A DNA stretch of 41,942 nt from positions 1-41,942 of IMG/VR virus record IMGVR_UViG_3300047491_001328; one strand, 5' to 3'. The notes under the pieces are model-generated. The model was not told where the DNA came from, ran no database searches, and was given only the letters and a program-made list of their open reading frames with translations. Of this stretch, positions 14,324 through 22,098 are shown one piece after another (position 1 is the stretch's first letter; each line of letters starts with the position of its first letter). This DNA comes from a virus. The position numbers and the translations under genes were made by a program.

Positions 14324-15136
14324 TCAATATGCATCATATGTAAACGTGATGGCTCCAGACTCTTTTTCCCCACGGTAATTTAAATATTGATGGTGTTCTT
14401 CATTTGACACCTCATCCCACAAGGTGTCCATCATCCTGAGACTTGTATAATCCTCGATCGAATAAACTCCATCATCTTTGATTTTTTCAGGTTTGCCAAA
14501 TATCTTTTCGTAGAATTTATCATCAAAATATATTTCCTTTGGCAATATTGATTTCTTGGAAAGTTCGTTGCAAGTTGCATAATTCAGCTCTAGGTAAGGA
14601 TCATATCGACTGCGGACAGAATGACTAAATATCAAAATGGTTGGAGGTTTCCATACGTCTGCATTCTCCCCATTAAACTCAATAGTATGGGCATTTGTCC
14701 ACATCCGTTTTCCATCCCTCGTGACAGGTACAAATGCGTTTTTCGGGACGCGGACCCTAGAGTAAAACGCATCGCCCCACGGCTCTCCAAAGAACTCATA
14801 TCTCGAAATTGAGTTGCATAATCCAAGATAAATAAAATCCGATGGGGTGGGAGTAGATGCTAACTCTACAATGTTATTTGCTAGAGCGGTCGGGCTTCCG
14901 TACATGATCGGTCCTGCAATTTTGCCAAACTTACATGCGTGAGATCCGCTGGATTTTATTTCCTTTGGAACTGGATATTTTACAGGCGGAGACTCGACCA
15001 TCTCTTTTACTGTTGGGCTTATTGCATCGATTTGCTTGCGGATTGTAGAGCTTAAATTCTTTCCAGCATCCAAGACAGCTAATTTCCGTTCAAGCTCCTT
15101 TATTCGTTCATAATTTGGTCTCTTTATTTTTGTCAT
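14324..15136 (-). CDS. Unknown protein with the shared P-[ND]-Y N-terminal signature (270 aa)
   Basis: Starts MTKIKRPNYERIKELERKL, one of four proteins in the window sharing this N-terminus. The following 240 residues look globular (segments YGSPTALANNIVEL, GEPWGDAFYSRVRVPKNAF, TILIFSHSVRSRYDP) and belong to no family I recognise; the central R-V-P-K and V-T-R-D-G-K-R segment could be a nucleic-acid or sugar-binding fold, but that is a guess. The start at 15136 has GGAG upstream and overlaps the previous gene by 29 nt; an in-frame ATG nine codons earlier is less likely because it precedes the shared signature. Confidence 0.6.
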   Translation of the reverse strand: MTKIKRPNYERIKELERKLAVLDAGKNLSSTIRKQIDAISPTVKEMVESPPVKYPVPKEIKSSGSHACKFGKIAGPIMYGSPTALANNIVELASTPTPSDFIYLGLCNSISRYEFFGEPWGDAFYSRVRVPKNAFVPVTRDGKRMWTNAHTIEFNGENADVWKPPTILIFSHSVRSRYDPYLELNYATCNELSKKSILPKEIYFDDKFYEKIFGKPEKIKDDGVYSIEDYTSLRMMDTLWDEVSNEEHHQYLNYRGEKESGAITFTYDAY

Positions 15137-15380
15137 AAAAGATAGTGCTCCATGCAGTGCCATTCCAATTTAATAGTTTATTTTCTATAATAAGCTGGTC
15201 GATGGCATCTTTCCTTGATAAACCATTTTTGATTCTTTCGTCTATCAACCAACCTTCTAATTGTTTCATTTTCTTTATGGTTTCAGGGACTTCGCCTGAT
15301 ACATAAATTATTTTTAGAAGTTTTATTAAGTTTTTTAGACCCTCATTCTCTCTTTTAAGGTCATCGATTTCTGCCTCCAT
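15108..15380 (-). CDS. Small helical protein (about 90 aa)
   Basis: Starts MEAEIDDLKRENEGLKNLIK, a short coiled coil, followed by a segment KKMKQLEGWLIDERIKNGLS and a C-terminal part with several tryptophans. No family is recognised. It sits between two genes with the shared N-terminal signature, overlapping the downstream one. Start is between 15380 and 15389. Confidence 0.5.
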   Translation of the reverse strand: MEAEIDDLKRENEGLKNLIKLLKIIYVSGEVPETIKKMKQLEGWLIDERIKNGLSRKDAIDQLIIENKLLNWNGTAWSTIFYDKNKETKL

Positions 15381-15385
15381 TAAGA

Positions 15386-15805
15386 TCACACATATCGGAA
15401 TGGTTTGCCGTTTTCGATACCTGTTTCATATCCAGTAATACTACCCAAATCGAAATCGGGAACTATAACAACTACATCAAATACACTAAGGTTTCTGATC
15501 GAAATTAACTCTTGATATGAATCATTGGTAATACATCGGCGCTTAATTGCATCAATTATTCGCATTGTGGTTGGATAATTGACTGACCCTGGTACCTTTA
15601 AAATGGTCCTGTCCTTAGACTCAATTTTTTCATCGAGTTGATTACCTCGATACTCTTTTTTGGGTTTTTCTTCAGGCGGTAACTTCTTCATAGACCTTTT
15701 TACGATAGGCACGCCCGTAGCCTTCTTTTTTGTGGATCTCTTCTTCTCCATGATTCCAATATCATTTTCAAGTTTAGAAATCTTTTCATAGTCTGGTTTT
15801 TCCAT
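15386..15805 (-). CDS. Unknown basic protein with the shared P-[ND]-Y N-terminal signature
   Basis: A 139-residue protein starting MEKPDYEKISKLENDIGI, then a lysine-rich linker (KKRSTKKKATG, KRSMKKLPPEEKPKKEYRG) and a C-terminal compact segment with ISIRNLSVFDVVVIVPDFD-type strands. The pattern is a short signature helix, a basic flexible linker and a small domain, as in a tethered or packaged protein. Function unknown. It is flanked by genes on the same transcript. Confidence 0.55.
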   Translation of the reverse strand: MEKPDYEKISKLENDIGIMEKKRSTKKKATGVPIVKRSMKKLPPEEKPKKEYRGNQLDEKIESKDRTILKVPGSVNYPTTMRIIDAIKRRCITNDSYQELISIRNLSVFDVVVIVPDFDLGSITGYETGIENGKPFRYV

Positions 15806-15832
15806 AAAGATCACATCTTCAAAAAAATAAAT

Positions 15833-16555
15833 TTAGGGTTTGCTCCACATGTAACACATATTACCAAAACAGCATCCACTGACATCCCCATTTGGCATTA
15901 CATGCACAAAGTCTTCATTTGGTTTGCACTTATCAAGATATCCAAGTTGTACGCCCAAACATGAATCCGTGGCAACCTTAAGAGCGAATTTGTAATGCTC
16001 TATCTTCCCTTTAATAAAATCTAGCTCGCTCTCGTTGTATCCAGAGTGCGGTTTTAGTGTGAGCAAATTCAGTTGTGCTGCATGTTCAAGAATCATGACA
16101 GGGACTCGGAATGGTATTTTAGCAATCAAATAGTTGCAAGCTACTGGCAACCCCGCACTAACGATTATTTTTGCCGCGTCTTCCCATTCACACAACTCCT
16201 TGGCATATCGTTTTGGATCTAACCAATAATCACCACTAAAACTTAGAGAAATGGCACTAATTCCATTATTTTTCATTGCTCCAACGAAGCCAGCATTTAT
16301 ACATTCAGGCATGGTAGTCATTGTCATTGTATGATCATTACAATAATATCGGGACAGGTCAAATATTGTTCTTATTCCATACCCATTATATTCAAAACAA
16401 ACCGTAGCATTTGGGTTTTCTTTAACAAGATCCCTAATTTTCCACTTTAACTGCCAATCATCACGTTTCGGTTCGTTTTTTGCATAACAAAACTCACATC
16501 TAGGCTCTCGAATGCACTTATTAGATAATGAGACAGCGATCATTTTTAATGTCAT
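15833..16555 (-). CDS. Radical SAM protein with non-standard CX5CX2C motif
   Basis: A 240-residue protein with NKCIREPRCEFCYAK near residue 13: spacing C-x5-C-x2-C rather than the usual C-x3-C-x2-C, yet followed by the typical aromatic-Ala. Later features are AISLSFSGDYWLD and a C-terminal cysteine set (DKCKPN...GCCFGNMC) that looks like a short SPASM/twitch auxiliary-cluster region, with HVMPNGDVSGC typical of SPASM proteins. Such enzymes modify peptides or RNA, or act in cofactor synthesis. Its ATG overlaps the stop of the gene before it (ATGA), making that product a possible substrate or partner. Substrate unknown. Confidence 0.7.
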   Translation of the reverse strand: MTLKMIAVSLSNKCIREPRCEFCYAKNEPKRDDWQLKWKIRDLVKENPNATVCFEYNGYGIRTIFDLSRYYCNDHTMTMTTMPECINAGFVGAMKNNGISAISLSFSGDYWLDPKRYAKELCEWEDAAKIIVSAGLPVACNYLIAKIPFRVPVMILEHAAQLNLLTLKPHSGYNESELDFIKGKIEHYKFALKVATDSCLGVQLGYLDKCKPNEDFVHVMPNGDVSGCCFGNMCYMWSKP

Positions 16556-16995
16556 GCTTTATCACCATTTTGCTTCCAATCGTCATAGCAATCCGTAGAA
16601 CCACCATCACAGGCAATGATTTCCCCGCCTTCTTTTTCAAATGCATTTAAAATCGGGAAACATCTAGAATCACTCTGATCACAGTTAGTGTCTGCCCTAA
16701 ATCCAGTATGTAGATATCCATTGCTTCCATATTCTAATGAGGCGCGATTGCCGTCTATATCATATACAGTAACTTCTGGGATTAGATCTTCCCTTTCTTT
16801 ATAATCGGCATATCCCATTTCATAAAATAGGGTGCCATACTTCAATTCCTGTAACATATCTTTAGAAAGTTCAGGTTCCGATGTAAAGCCATACTTCTTA
16901 AACATTTTTGTAAAGTGATCTAATGCCTTATCAACATTATGTATGCTCGTATCGCATAGCAGCTCCGAGCAACTGTTTTGGATAATATCTTTCAT
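16552..16995 (-). CDS. Unknown protein coupled to the radical SAM gene
   Basis: A 147-residue protein starting MKDIIQNSCSELLCD behind AAGGAGAGAT. The helical first half is followed by a small domain with TVYDIDGNRASLEYG, then a cysteine and aspartate-rich tail (NCDQSDSRC, IIACDGGSTDCYDD). Its stop overlaps the radical SAM start. The Cys/Gly/Ser-rich C-terminus would suit a modified peptide substrate or a Fe-S partner, but this is inference from position and composition. Confidence 0.55.
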   Translation of the reverse strand: MKDIIQNSCSELLCDTSIHNVDKALDHFTKMFKKYGFTSEPELSKDMLQELKYGTLFYEMGYADYKEREDLIPEVTVYDIDGNRASLEYGSNGYLHTGFRADTNCDQSDSRCFPILNAFEKEGGEIIACDGGSTDCYDDWKQNGDKA

Positions 16996-17011
16996 GTTTT
17001 TATATCTCTCC

Positions 17012-17371
17012 TTACCTAATATGCATATTTTTTGCATCGATCATAAGTGTGCTACATGGAATAAATTTGGAACATATTTTCATCATTCCATTCCACTGAT
17101 GACTAAAATATCTGAATATGTTCTTTCCAAGACTATCTATGTTTACATCCTCGCATTCATAAAACCATATATGATCATGAACCCCAAGATCTACAAGGGC
17201 CTTATCCTCGGTTTCTCCATAAACCTGTATGTATGGAAAACCAGAATCATGGAGCCTTCCTCTACCATTTGAAATGGCTATTATTGAATTAATTATTTGT
17301 TCATTGGGCTTGAGAATTGTCAGCCCATCATATCCATATCTACTCATCGATACAACTTCATCCTTATTCAT
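17012..17371 (-). CDS. Unknown protein (119 aa)
   Basis: No family recognised. The sequence has SRYGYDGLTILKPNEQIIN, IIAISNGRGRLHDSG, DLGVHDHIWFYECED and a C-terminal part with two cysteines (MMKICSKFIPCSTLMID). Mixed alpha/beta content and His/Asp-rich segments are compatible with a small enzyme or a metal-binding fold. It stands in the small-gene run between the helicase and the radical SAM gene. Confidence 0.5.
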   Translation of the reverse strand: MNKDEVVSMSRYGYDGLTILKPNEQIINSIIAISNGRGRLHDSGFPYIQVYGETEDKALVDLGVHDHIWFYECEDVNIDSLGKNIFRYFSHQWNGMMKICSKFIPCSTLMIDAKNMHIR

Positions 17372-17383
17372 AATATCACCAAT

Positions 17384-17542
17384 TTATAATATATTTGTTT
17401 TAATTCTTACCACTTTTAGTTTTTTTCCTGTCTTACTTTCAATAAACTGATCAACTTCTTCTGTAGTATCAAATTCATCAATCGAGGTATCATAATAATC
17501 CTCAAAAAATAAGGTCTTGTTCTTTGTTCTCTCATTGAACAT
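17384..17542 (-). CDS. Small protein overlapping the helicase end (52 aa)
   Basis: MFNERTKNKTLFFED followed by an acidic middle (DTSIDEFDTTEEVDQF) and a basic end (KKLKVVRIKTN). The start at 17542 lies 10 nt after GAGG, inside the last codons of the helicase gene, which it overlaps by 11 nt. Longer in-frame starts would overlap the helicase more. Function unknown. Confidence 0.5.
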   Translation of the reverse strand: MFNERTKNKTLFFEDYYDTSIDEFDTTEEVDQFIESKTGKKLKVVRIKTNIL

Positions 17543-19151
17543 ACCTGATTGCCTCTTTGAACCAGTCATAATTATAGTAAGAGTTCTTATGCTGTCCATA
17601 ATGCCTTCCAAAACTGTTATCAATTATATGGACTTCGCCAAAATCCTTTTCATTTCTTGTGTTACGTCCACATGCTTGAATAATACTATTTGCCACTTGT
17701 ATATTGTACCACTGTGAATTGTCAAGCTTGTTCCTTTTTGAGATCCAAGCATCCCCAATATTTGGAAAATTAAGACCCGCAATTATTCCAATTGGATATT
17801 CAGGCCCTGCTAAATCCAAACCATCAGTAAATTTCACAGAAAGGAATATAGAGTCTGGAATAGACTGCCACATGCTCAGACATTCCTCTCGATGTCCCTC
17901 TTTCTGCAAGACCACATTAGGATGCAAGTCTGTCAGCTCGTTATAAATAAGTTGAGCATATTCGTATGTCCCACAGTGGACTATCGTATGTTTATTATAT
18001 TTATTGTGCAATTCCATGATCTTGTATGCGGCATTTGGTGCGGAAATTTTTCTAGACGCTGCCTTACCAGAACCAACATTCTTATGGTAATATACAAGTC
18101 TTTGACTGACATCGATCGGGTGAGGCATATTTATATAGCAATGCCTAATTTTATTTGGTACAACCAACTCACTTGATGGTGTTCCGCTAGCTAAAACTAC
18201 AAAATCCATTCCAGTGATCATATCTTCAAATATATACTTGGCATCCAATAATTTAAAATATTTTCTCACGATGCTTGTTTTTTCTTTTGTGCTCCGATCA
18301 AAAATTATATCTTCCTTGTCATATATAACATATGGTATCGAACGATTTAAATAATTCAATACGTTTGCAACTCGTTTTTGTTCATTATATGAGGCATTGT
18401 ATGCCCTCTTTGCCTGCTTTGCATCATTTGCTAGCTTCTTGTCTGTACTATCTCCAAGAGCTTTTCTTGCCTTATCATAGGTCTCTTTGAGAGAAATTGT
18501 GCGTTCAACAATCAATTTGAAATACTTGTTTAGTTCTTGGAAAAGACCGTCTTCACCTACTATTATTTCTGGGAGTCTTAACTCGCTTTTACTAACTAAA
18601 CAATCAAACAGTGTTGCTGATTCATCGATAAATAGGAACTTTGTATTAGCCCGTGTATTAGCATCCAAATAGAACCTATCGAATGTCTCTGCTCCTATAC
18701 AACTATTATTGAATAGATACTTATCCATTTTGTATACACATGATTTGCATTTAGCATGAGGCGACTTTGAATTTTCATATGGACAATCGTCAGCATTATA
18801 TCCATGAAAGACTGAGCACTCATAATTGCTCTTTCCAATAATAACTGGCATCTTGAATAGAGTATTCCCGCGAAGTTGCTCAACCAAATTTATTTGTGGG
18901 GTTGTATACAAAGCTCTCTGAAGCTGCGCATCCTTATCGTATTTAGACTTAAAATCGTATTCAGCAAGATACCCCTCGGCAAATTTGTTCATAAGTATAT
19001 AACCAGTTAGTGATTTTCCTCCAGCGGTTGGCACTTTCAATGTGCATGCCTTATATCCACTATTATAGGCATCAATAACATTATTGATTTGTTCCGATTG
19101 TCCAGTACGAAATGATGGATACGGATTATAATAGTCAAAACAATGATTCAT
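17532..19151 (-). CDS. XPD/DinG-like superfamily 2 helicase with Fe-S cysteines
   Basis: A 539-residue helicase. Walker A is PTAGGKS (residues 41-47), the DEAH-box equivalent is FIDESATLFD (about 173-182), and between them lie four cysteines (CSVFHGYNADDC then CKSC, about 111-138), the position of the Fe-S cluster in XPD and DinG. The C-terminal half has ASGTPSSEL, TIVHCGTYEYA and motif VI QACGRNTRNEKD. These enzymes unwind DNA 5' to 3' and DinG also resolves R-loops. At 539 residues it is shorter than cellular XPD (about 600-700), as in viral relatives. Ribosome site AAGGAG lies 11 nt upstream of the ATG. Confidence 0.85.
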   Translation of the reverse strand: MNHCFDYYNPYPSFRTGQSEQINNVIDAYNSGYKACTLKVPTAGGKSLTGYILMNKFAEGYLAEYDFKSKYDKDAQLQRALYTTPQINLVEQLRGNTLFKMPVIIGKSNYECSVFHGYNADDCPYENSKSPHAKCKSCVYKMDKYLFNNSCIGAETFDRFYLDANTRANTKFLFIDESATLFDCLVSKSELRLPEIIVGEDGLFQELNKYFKLIVERTISLKETYDKARKALGDSTDKKLANDAKQAKRAYNASYNEQKRVANVLNYLNRSIPYVIYDKEDIIFDRSTKEKTSIVRKYFKLLDAKYIFEDMITGMDFVVLASGTPSSELVVPNKIRHCYINMPHPIDVSQRLVYYHKNVGSGKAASRKISAPNAAYKIMELHNKYNKHTIVHCGTYEYAQLIYNELTDLHPNVVLQKEGHREECLSMWQSIPDSIFLSVKFTDGLDLAGPEYPIGIIAGLNFPNIGDAWISKRNKLDNSQWYNIQVANSIIQACGRNTRNEKDFGEVHIIDNSFGRHYGQHKNSYYNYDWFKEAIRYVQ

Positions 19152-19178
19152 AATTTAATTAACTCCTTCCAAAAATAA

Positions 19179-19412
19179 TTAGTTCAATTTAAACTTAATT
19201 ATATGTGTGGCATTGTTCCTCTTTTTGGTAGACGCGAATCCCTCCGGCACTATCCCATGCTCCAAGTCAATCCTATGTTCGCTCAGAACGGCATTAAGAC
19301 CGCTCAGGTTTAGGATGGCATCATTATCCCCATCCGATACATCTTGGGAGATGGTACCTATCCCACTTGCTGTCGAATTAAGGAGCATGGATATGACTAA
19401 TATGCTCATCAT
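19179..19412 (-). CDS. Small protein of unknown function (up to 77 aa)
   Basis: The only open frame filling the space before the helicase. The N-terminus is hydrophobic (ILVISMLLNSTASGIG), then a soluble part LSGLNAVLSEHRIDLEHG and a basic C-terminus (ASTKKRNNATHIIKFKL). It overlaps the preceding zinc gene by up to 35 nt; the start could be 19412, 19409 or 19388. The first segment is too short to be a sure membrane anchor. Function unknown. Confidence 0.45.
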   Translation of the reverse strand: MMSILVISMLLNSTASGIGTISQDVSDGDNDAILNLSGLNAVLSEHRIDLEHGIVPEGFASTKKRNNATHIIKFKLN

Positions 19413-19716
19413 TGATAATCACGCCCATCTTTTCCATAATATATCGACCTACACGGCAATCCTCATCGGGTGAGGACTCAATTTGTCCAAACTGCGCGCA
19501 TGGCGTTTCCCCGTACCACGGTTTGTCGTGTATTGCGCAGGAATATTTCCCTGCCTCGTTGCCCCTCAGATGTGGACATGGCACACCCATTCCATCATGG
19601 ACAGCAAAGTTGTCTACATCCTCTTCACCTATGGAATTGCCCTTGATCTTATCAGGATCAAGAACAATAACCACGGAATAAAACTTGCAGCAGTGACCAC
19701 ATTTCAAGCATTTCAT
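19378..19716 (-). CDS. YkgJ-type CxxCxxCC metal-binding protein
   Basis: A 112-residue member of the YkgJ/UPF0153 family, marked by CLKCGHCCKFYS at the N-terminus and by VPCPHLRG...YSCAIHDKPWYGETPC. These cysteines are thought to hold zinc or iron; the cellular role of the family is unclear. The start MKCLKC is chosen because a BRE/TATA pair (19740-19755) ends 24 nt upstream, predicting a leaderless message; the ATG at 19731 would lie too close to the TATA box. Confidence 0.75.
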   Translation of the reverse strand: MKCLKCGHCCKFYSVVIVLDPDKIKGNSIGEEDVDNFAVHDGMGVPCPHLRGNEAGKYSCAIHDKPWYGETPCAQFGQIESSPDEDCRVGRYIMEKMGVIINDEHISHIHAP

Positions 19717-19739
19717 ACACCATACTCTCATCACGATAC

Positions 19740-19755
19740 TATAAATAGATTTCGG
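19740..19755 (-). promoter_or_regulatory. BRE/TATA promoter for the YkgJ-helicase operon
   Basis: Minus-strand CCGAAATC-TATTTATA. The predicted start falls at about 19718, two bases from ATG 19716. Confidence 0.65.
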
Positions 19756-20430
19756 TTAAATGTGATTCAATTCCGATTCTAGTATATCTATCTCGTTTTT
19801 TGTCTTCTCTGCTCTTCGTTGGTAATCCTCTCGCAATATGTTAGAAAGTAATGGTTCGTTTGCAAGGCTTCTATAATCTTCCATTCGATCAGTTAACTCG
19901 TTTATCTTTGTCATGATTACTATTCTTGCCTTTTCCTGACTTTCGGCGTTCTGCACTTCAACATGCTCGTTATAATCAGTGCCAAATACATTTCCTAATA
20001 CTATGTATATGGCTTGAAGATGGCTAAATGGATTGGCATACTTACCATTACCATTCATGTAATCATACGCCTGAGTTTTCATCGCTTTCTTAAATGTGGA
20101 CCGGACCCTTCCATATCCTAATGCAACCATCAATGCCTGTTGCTGAAGGAGATTCGGTGTCATCTCCTTTATATTTTCACCTACCTTAATACAGTTGATG
20201 TGCTTTCTGGTTCTGATTTCAGACTCTCTCTTATCAACTACGCAATCATGCCATGCTACGTAATTGTTGTGATTTCCAAATCTATGGAAGCTCATGTCAT
20301 CATATACAGTGACCCACATATCTGCATTGTTTTTTGTGCGATAATTGTATATTAATGTGTGACATATTGGGCAGATATCTAAGTTGATATACATCTCTTT
20401 TCCGATCTTCTCATAATTTTCGTTTTCCAT
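19756..20430 (-). CDS. Unknown zinc-ribbon and coiled-coil protein
   Basis: A 224-residue protein starting MENENYEKIGKEMYI, a weak echo of the shared P-[ND]-Y signature. A CPICHT site and later WHDCVV and HINCIKV could complete one zinc site. The middle is helical (QQQALMVALGYGRVRSTFKK) and the end is a coiled coil (NELTDRMEDYRSLANEPL to ILESELNHI). It resembles phage HNH-less zinc proteins but no named family is recognised. Confidence 0.5.
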   Translation of the reverse strand: MENENYEKIGKEMYINLDICPICHTLIYNYRTKNNADMWVTVYDDMSFHRFGNHNNYVAWHDCVVDKRESEIRTRKHINCIKVGENIKEMTPNLLQQQALMVALGYGRVRSTFKKAMKTQAYDYMNGNGKYANPFSHLQAIYIVLGNVFGTDYNEHVEVQNAESQEKARIVIMTKINELTDRMEDYRSLANEPLLSNILREDYQRRAEKTKNEIDILESELNHI

Positions 20431-20488
20431 GTACTTCAACCCAATACACAATATGCTATGTCAGTATATCAATCCTTCGGTCGTGGTG

Positions 20489-20719
20489 TCAAAATACCGT
20501 GCTCTTCATCTCAACCGTTATTGAGTCTCCTGTTCCAGTGCTAATACCGATACTGGTAACCACCTCGATCCTAGAATCGATTGGGTATTCACTGTCATCT
20601 AATACCGTATCGCGAATTAAGATAAATTCGTCGGCATAACCCTCTCTAAAATCACGATAAACCACTAACTGCCTCCAATCATTGAAATCGCAATAAGGGA
20701 TTAGAATTTCTTCAATCAA
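20489..20719 (-). CDS. Small beta-rich protein of unknown function (76 aa)
   Basis: Starts MIEEILIPYCDFNDW; alternating hydrophobic residues (VVYRDFREGYADEFILIRD, SRIEVVTSIGISTGTG) suggest a small beta-sheet domain. It overlaps the previous gene by 8 nt, so it is in the same transcript. No family recognised. Confidence 0.5.
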   Translation of the reverse strand: MIEEILIPYCDFNDWRQLVVYRDFREGYADEFILIRDTVLDDSEYPIDSRIEVVTSIGISTGTGDSITVEMKSTVF

Positions 20720-21017
20720 GGCAACTGCCTCCTTGAAGAATTTTTATCTTTTCCTCCTTTATTTCAAGGGCGGAAAGGAATGTATCCAAGGCACTCTCAT
20801 ACTTGTCATATATATTGTCCCTATCTTTTCTGGCGAATTCGAGATCTGCCTTAAGCTCTGCTATCAACTTATCTTTTACTGTATCCGTATTCGCTTGTAT
20901 GATGGCCCTTTGTTTTGCATGAGAATCCATTAGAATTTTAACCGCCTTTTCGTGGTCCCCATTTAAAGTGTCTCTTGGATACCCACACGCTTCCAAATAC
21001 TCAAAGATATCAGTCAT
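20712..21017 (-). CDS. Coiled-coil protein of unknown function (101 aa)
   Basis: Starts MTDIFEYLEACGYP and continues as one long charged helix (residues 40-95: KDKLIAELKADLEFARKDRD, then YESALDTFLSALEIKEEKI). It is the first gene of an operon whose TATA box (21041-21055) ends 24 nt upstream, giving a near-leaderless message next to the noncoding region. Function unknown. Confidence 0.55.
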   Translation of the reverse strand: MTDIFEYLEACGYPRDTLNGDHEKAVKILMDSHAKQRAIIQANTDTVKDKLIAELKADLEFARKDRDNIYDKYESALDTFLSALEIKEEKIKILQGGSCLD

Positions 21018-21040
21018 TGATAGTATCCAATCCTTATTCT

Positions 21041-21055
21041 TATTTATAACTTTCC
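21041..21055 (-). promoter_or_regulatory. BRE/TATA promoter at the edge of the noncoding region
   Basis: Minus-strand GGAAAGT-TATAAATA; the predicted start is a few nt before ATG 21017. Confidence 0.6.
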
Positions 21056-21409
21056 CTTCCCTTCTATTCTACATTATATCATGATTTATAACTATAGCTC
21101 ATATATAGCATAGCTATATGCTATTATCAATATCAGTATACGGCATAAGGGCATTTACTACGGTATCTAAATATAACACCCCCATTTTCTATATAGTGGG
21201 AAGTGGGAAAAAATGCCCTTAACCCCACCATTTTCAGTCTGTTGATATCGTTTCATGGCATCCAAAGACATTAGGACATCCCATGCATTTTTAATACTAT
21301 TTTTAAAAAGTGTAGCAACATATATCATGATCATCAATTAATTATAATTATTGATATACACATTAATGATTAATAGTTAACGTAACCAAGAAAAAAAAAT
21401 ATTGGCTTC
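21056..21409. other. Noncoding, palindrome-rich AT region (candidate replication origin)
   Basis: About 350 bp without a gene on either strand. It contains an 8-bp inverted repeat ATAGCATA/TATGCTAT with a 4-nt loop (21105-21124), a 10-bp perfect inverted repeat AAGGGCATTT/AAATGCCCTT with arms 54 bp apart (21147-21156 and 21211-21220), smaller GTGGG/CCCAC arms, and an ATCAAT...ATTGAT palindrome in a very AT-rich tract near 21333-21354. Long spacers and palindromes in the largest gene-free stretch of the window fit an origin or a control region; no initiator gene is adjacent, so this stays a candidate. Confidence 0.45.
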
Positions 21410-21541
21410 CTATCCTACAAGATTCCAGCCAATATGTATTAGAGCCCCGAATCCAATCGCAGCCATTATATATAAAACTAATGATATTATTGCCGTTATT
21501 AACCAAATAAATACATCTATAGTTGTTTCAATAAGTCCCAT
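21410..21541 (-). CDS. Small membrane protein (43 aa)
   Basis: Encodes MGLIETTIDVFIWLITAIIS and then a second hydrophobic run (LVLYIMAAIGFGALIHIG), ending WNLVG: one long or two short membrane helices. An AGGA site lies about 7 nt upstream and the gene overlaps the stop of the zinc-protein gene by 14 nt. Viruses often encode such peptides as holin-like, anchor or modulator proteins; no specific role is supported. Confidence 0.55.
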   Translation of the reverse strand: MGLIETTIDVFIWLITAIISLVLYIMAAIGFGALIHIGWNLVG

Positions 21542-21890
21542 TATTTCCTATCTCCTTTCTATACTTTATAAAGTACTTTGACATAATTTCTTCTAACTCA
21601 AATATGCGATCATTATTTATCCAAACATATTCTTCGTGTGCCTTCAAAAATTCCTTCATATCTTCGTTGGGTGCTGCAAGGCACTCACAGCATAAGAACA
21701 GTTGTGTAGGATCGTCCCACACACCACCGCTATCTATTGTAAATTTTTTCCCATGTTCATCACAAAAATCTCGATGACATAAAAAACAGGTTTGATGCCA
21801 TGTTCCTTCACTGCGCACCCGATTTTTACAATCGGGAAAATCACAGTTATGAATCATGATCCCAAGACCTTTAATCAGCTCTTGTTTCAT
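21528..21890 (-). CDS. Zinc-binding cross-brace protein
   Basis: A 120-residue protein with HNCDFPDCKN, CFLCHRDFCDEHGK and LFLCCECL, a double zinc site of the same style as the proteins at 7377-8483 (CxxC..xCxxH/C then late CxxC). A helical C-terminus follows. ATG 21890 has GGTGA 7 nt upstream. Probably a member of the same small zinc-protein family; role unknown. Confidence 0.6.
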   Translation of the reverse strand: MKQELIKGLGIMIHNCDFPDCKNRVRSEGTWHQTCFLCHRDFCDEHGKKFTIDSGGVWDDPTQLFLCCECLAAPNEDMKEFLKAHEEYVWINNDRIFELEEIMSKYFIKYRKEIGNNGTY

Positions 21891-22095
21891 ATTTTGTCAC
21901 CATCTCGGAGAATCGTTTTGATAGTTCAGCTAGACGCTCTTTAGAGTGGTTTGGATAAAAATTCTTGTGAAAGTCATCTTCTGAATAACCAACGATTTCA
22001 AGCTGTATTCTTCCAAGGTTATATTCCAACTGTTCTCTAGACTCCGATTCCTTTGCTATAAACTTGACAGCATTTGGCTTAAGATCATTTACCAT
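21871..22095 (-). CDS. Small helical protein of unknown function (74 aa)
   Basis: Starts MVNDLKPNAVKFIAKESESR. The sequence is charged and helical (EQLEYNLGRIQLEIVGYSED, RLAELSKRFSEMVTKYE). It overlaps the zinc-protein gene by 20 nt and follows the aldolase-like gene by 3 nt. No family recognised. Confidence 0.5.
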   Translation of the reverse strand: MVNDLKPNAVKFIAKESESREQLEYNLGRIQLEIVGYSEDDFHKNFYPNHSKERLAELSKRFSEMVTKYETRAD

Positions 22096-22098
22096 GTT

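Noticed and set aside
21056-21409. Mobile element ends or attachment sites
   Set aside because: The inverted repeats are internal to a single gap, no transposase or integrase is nearby, and no direct repeats flank it.
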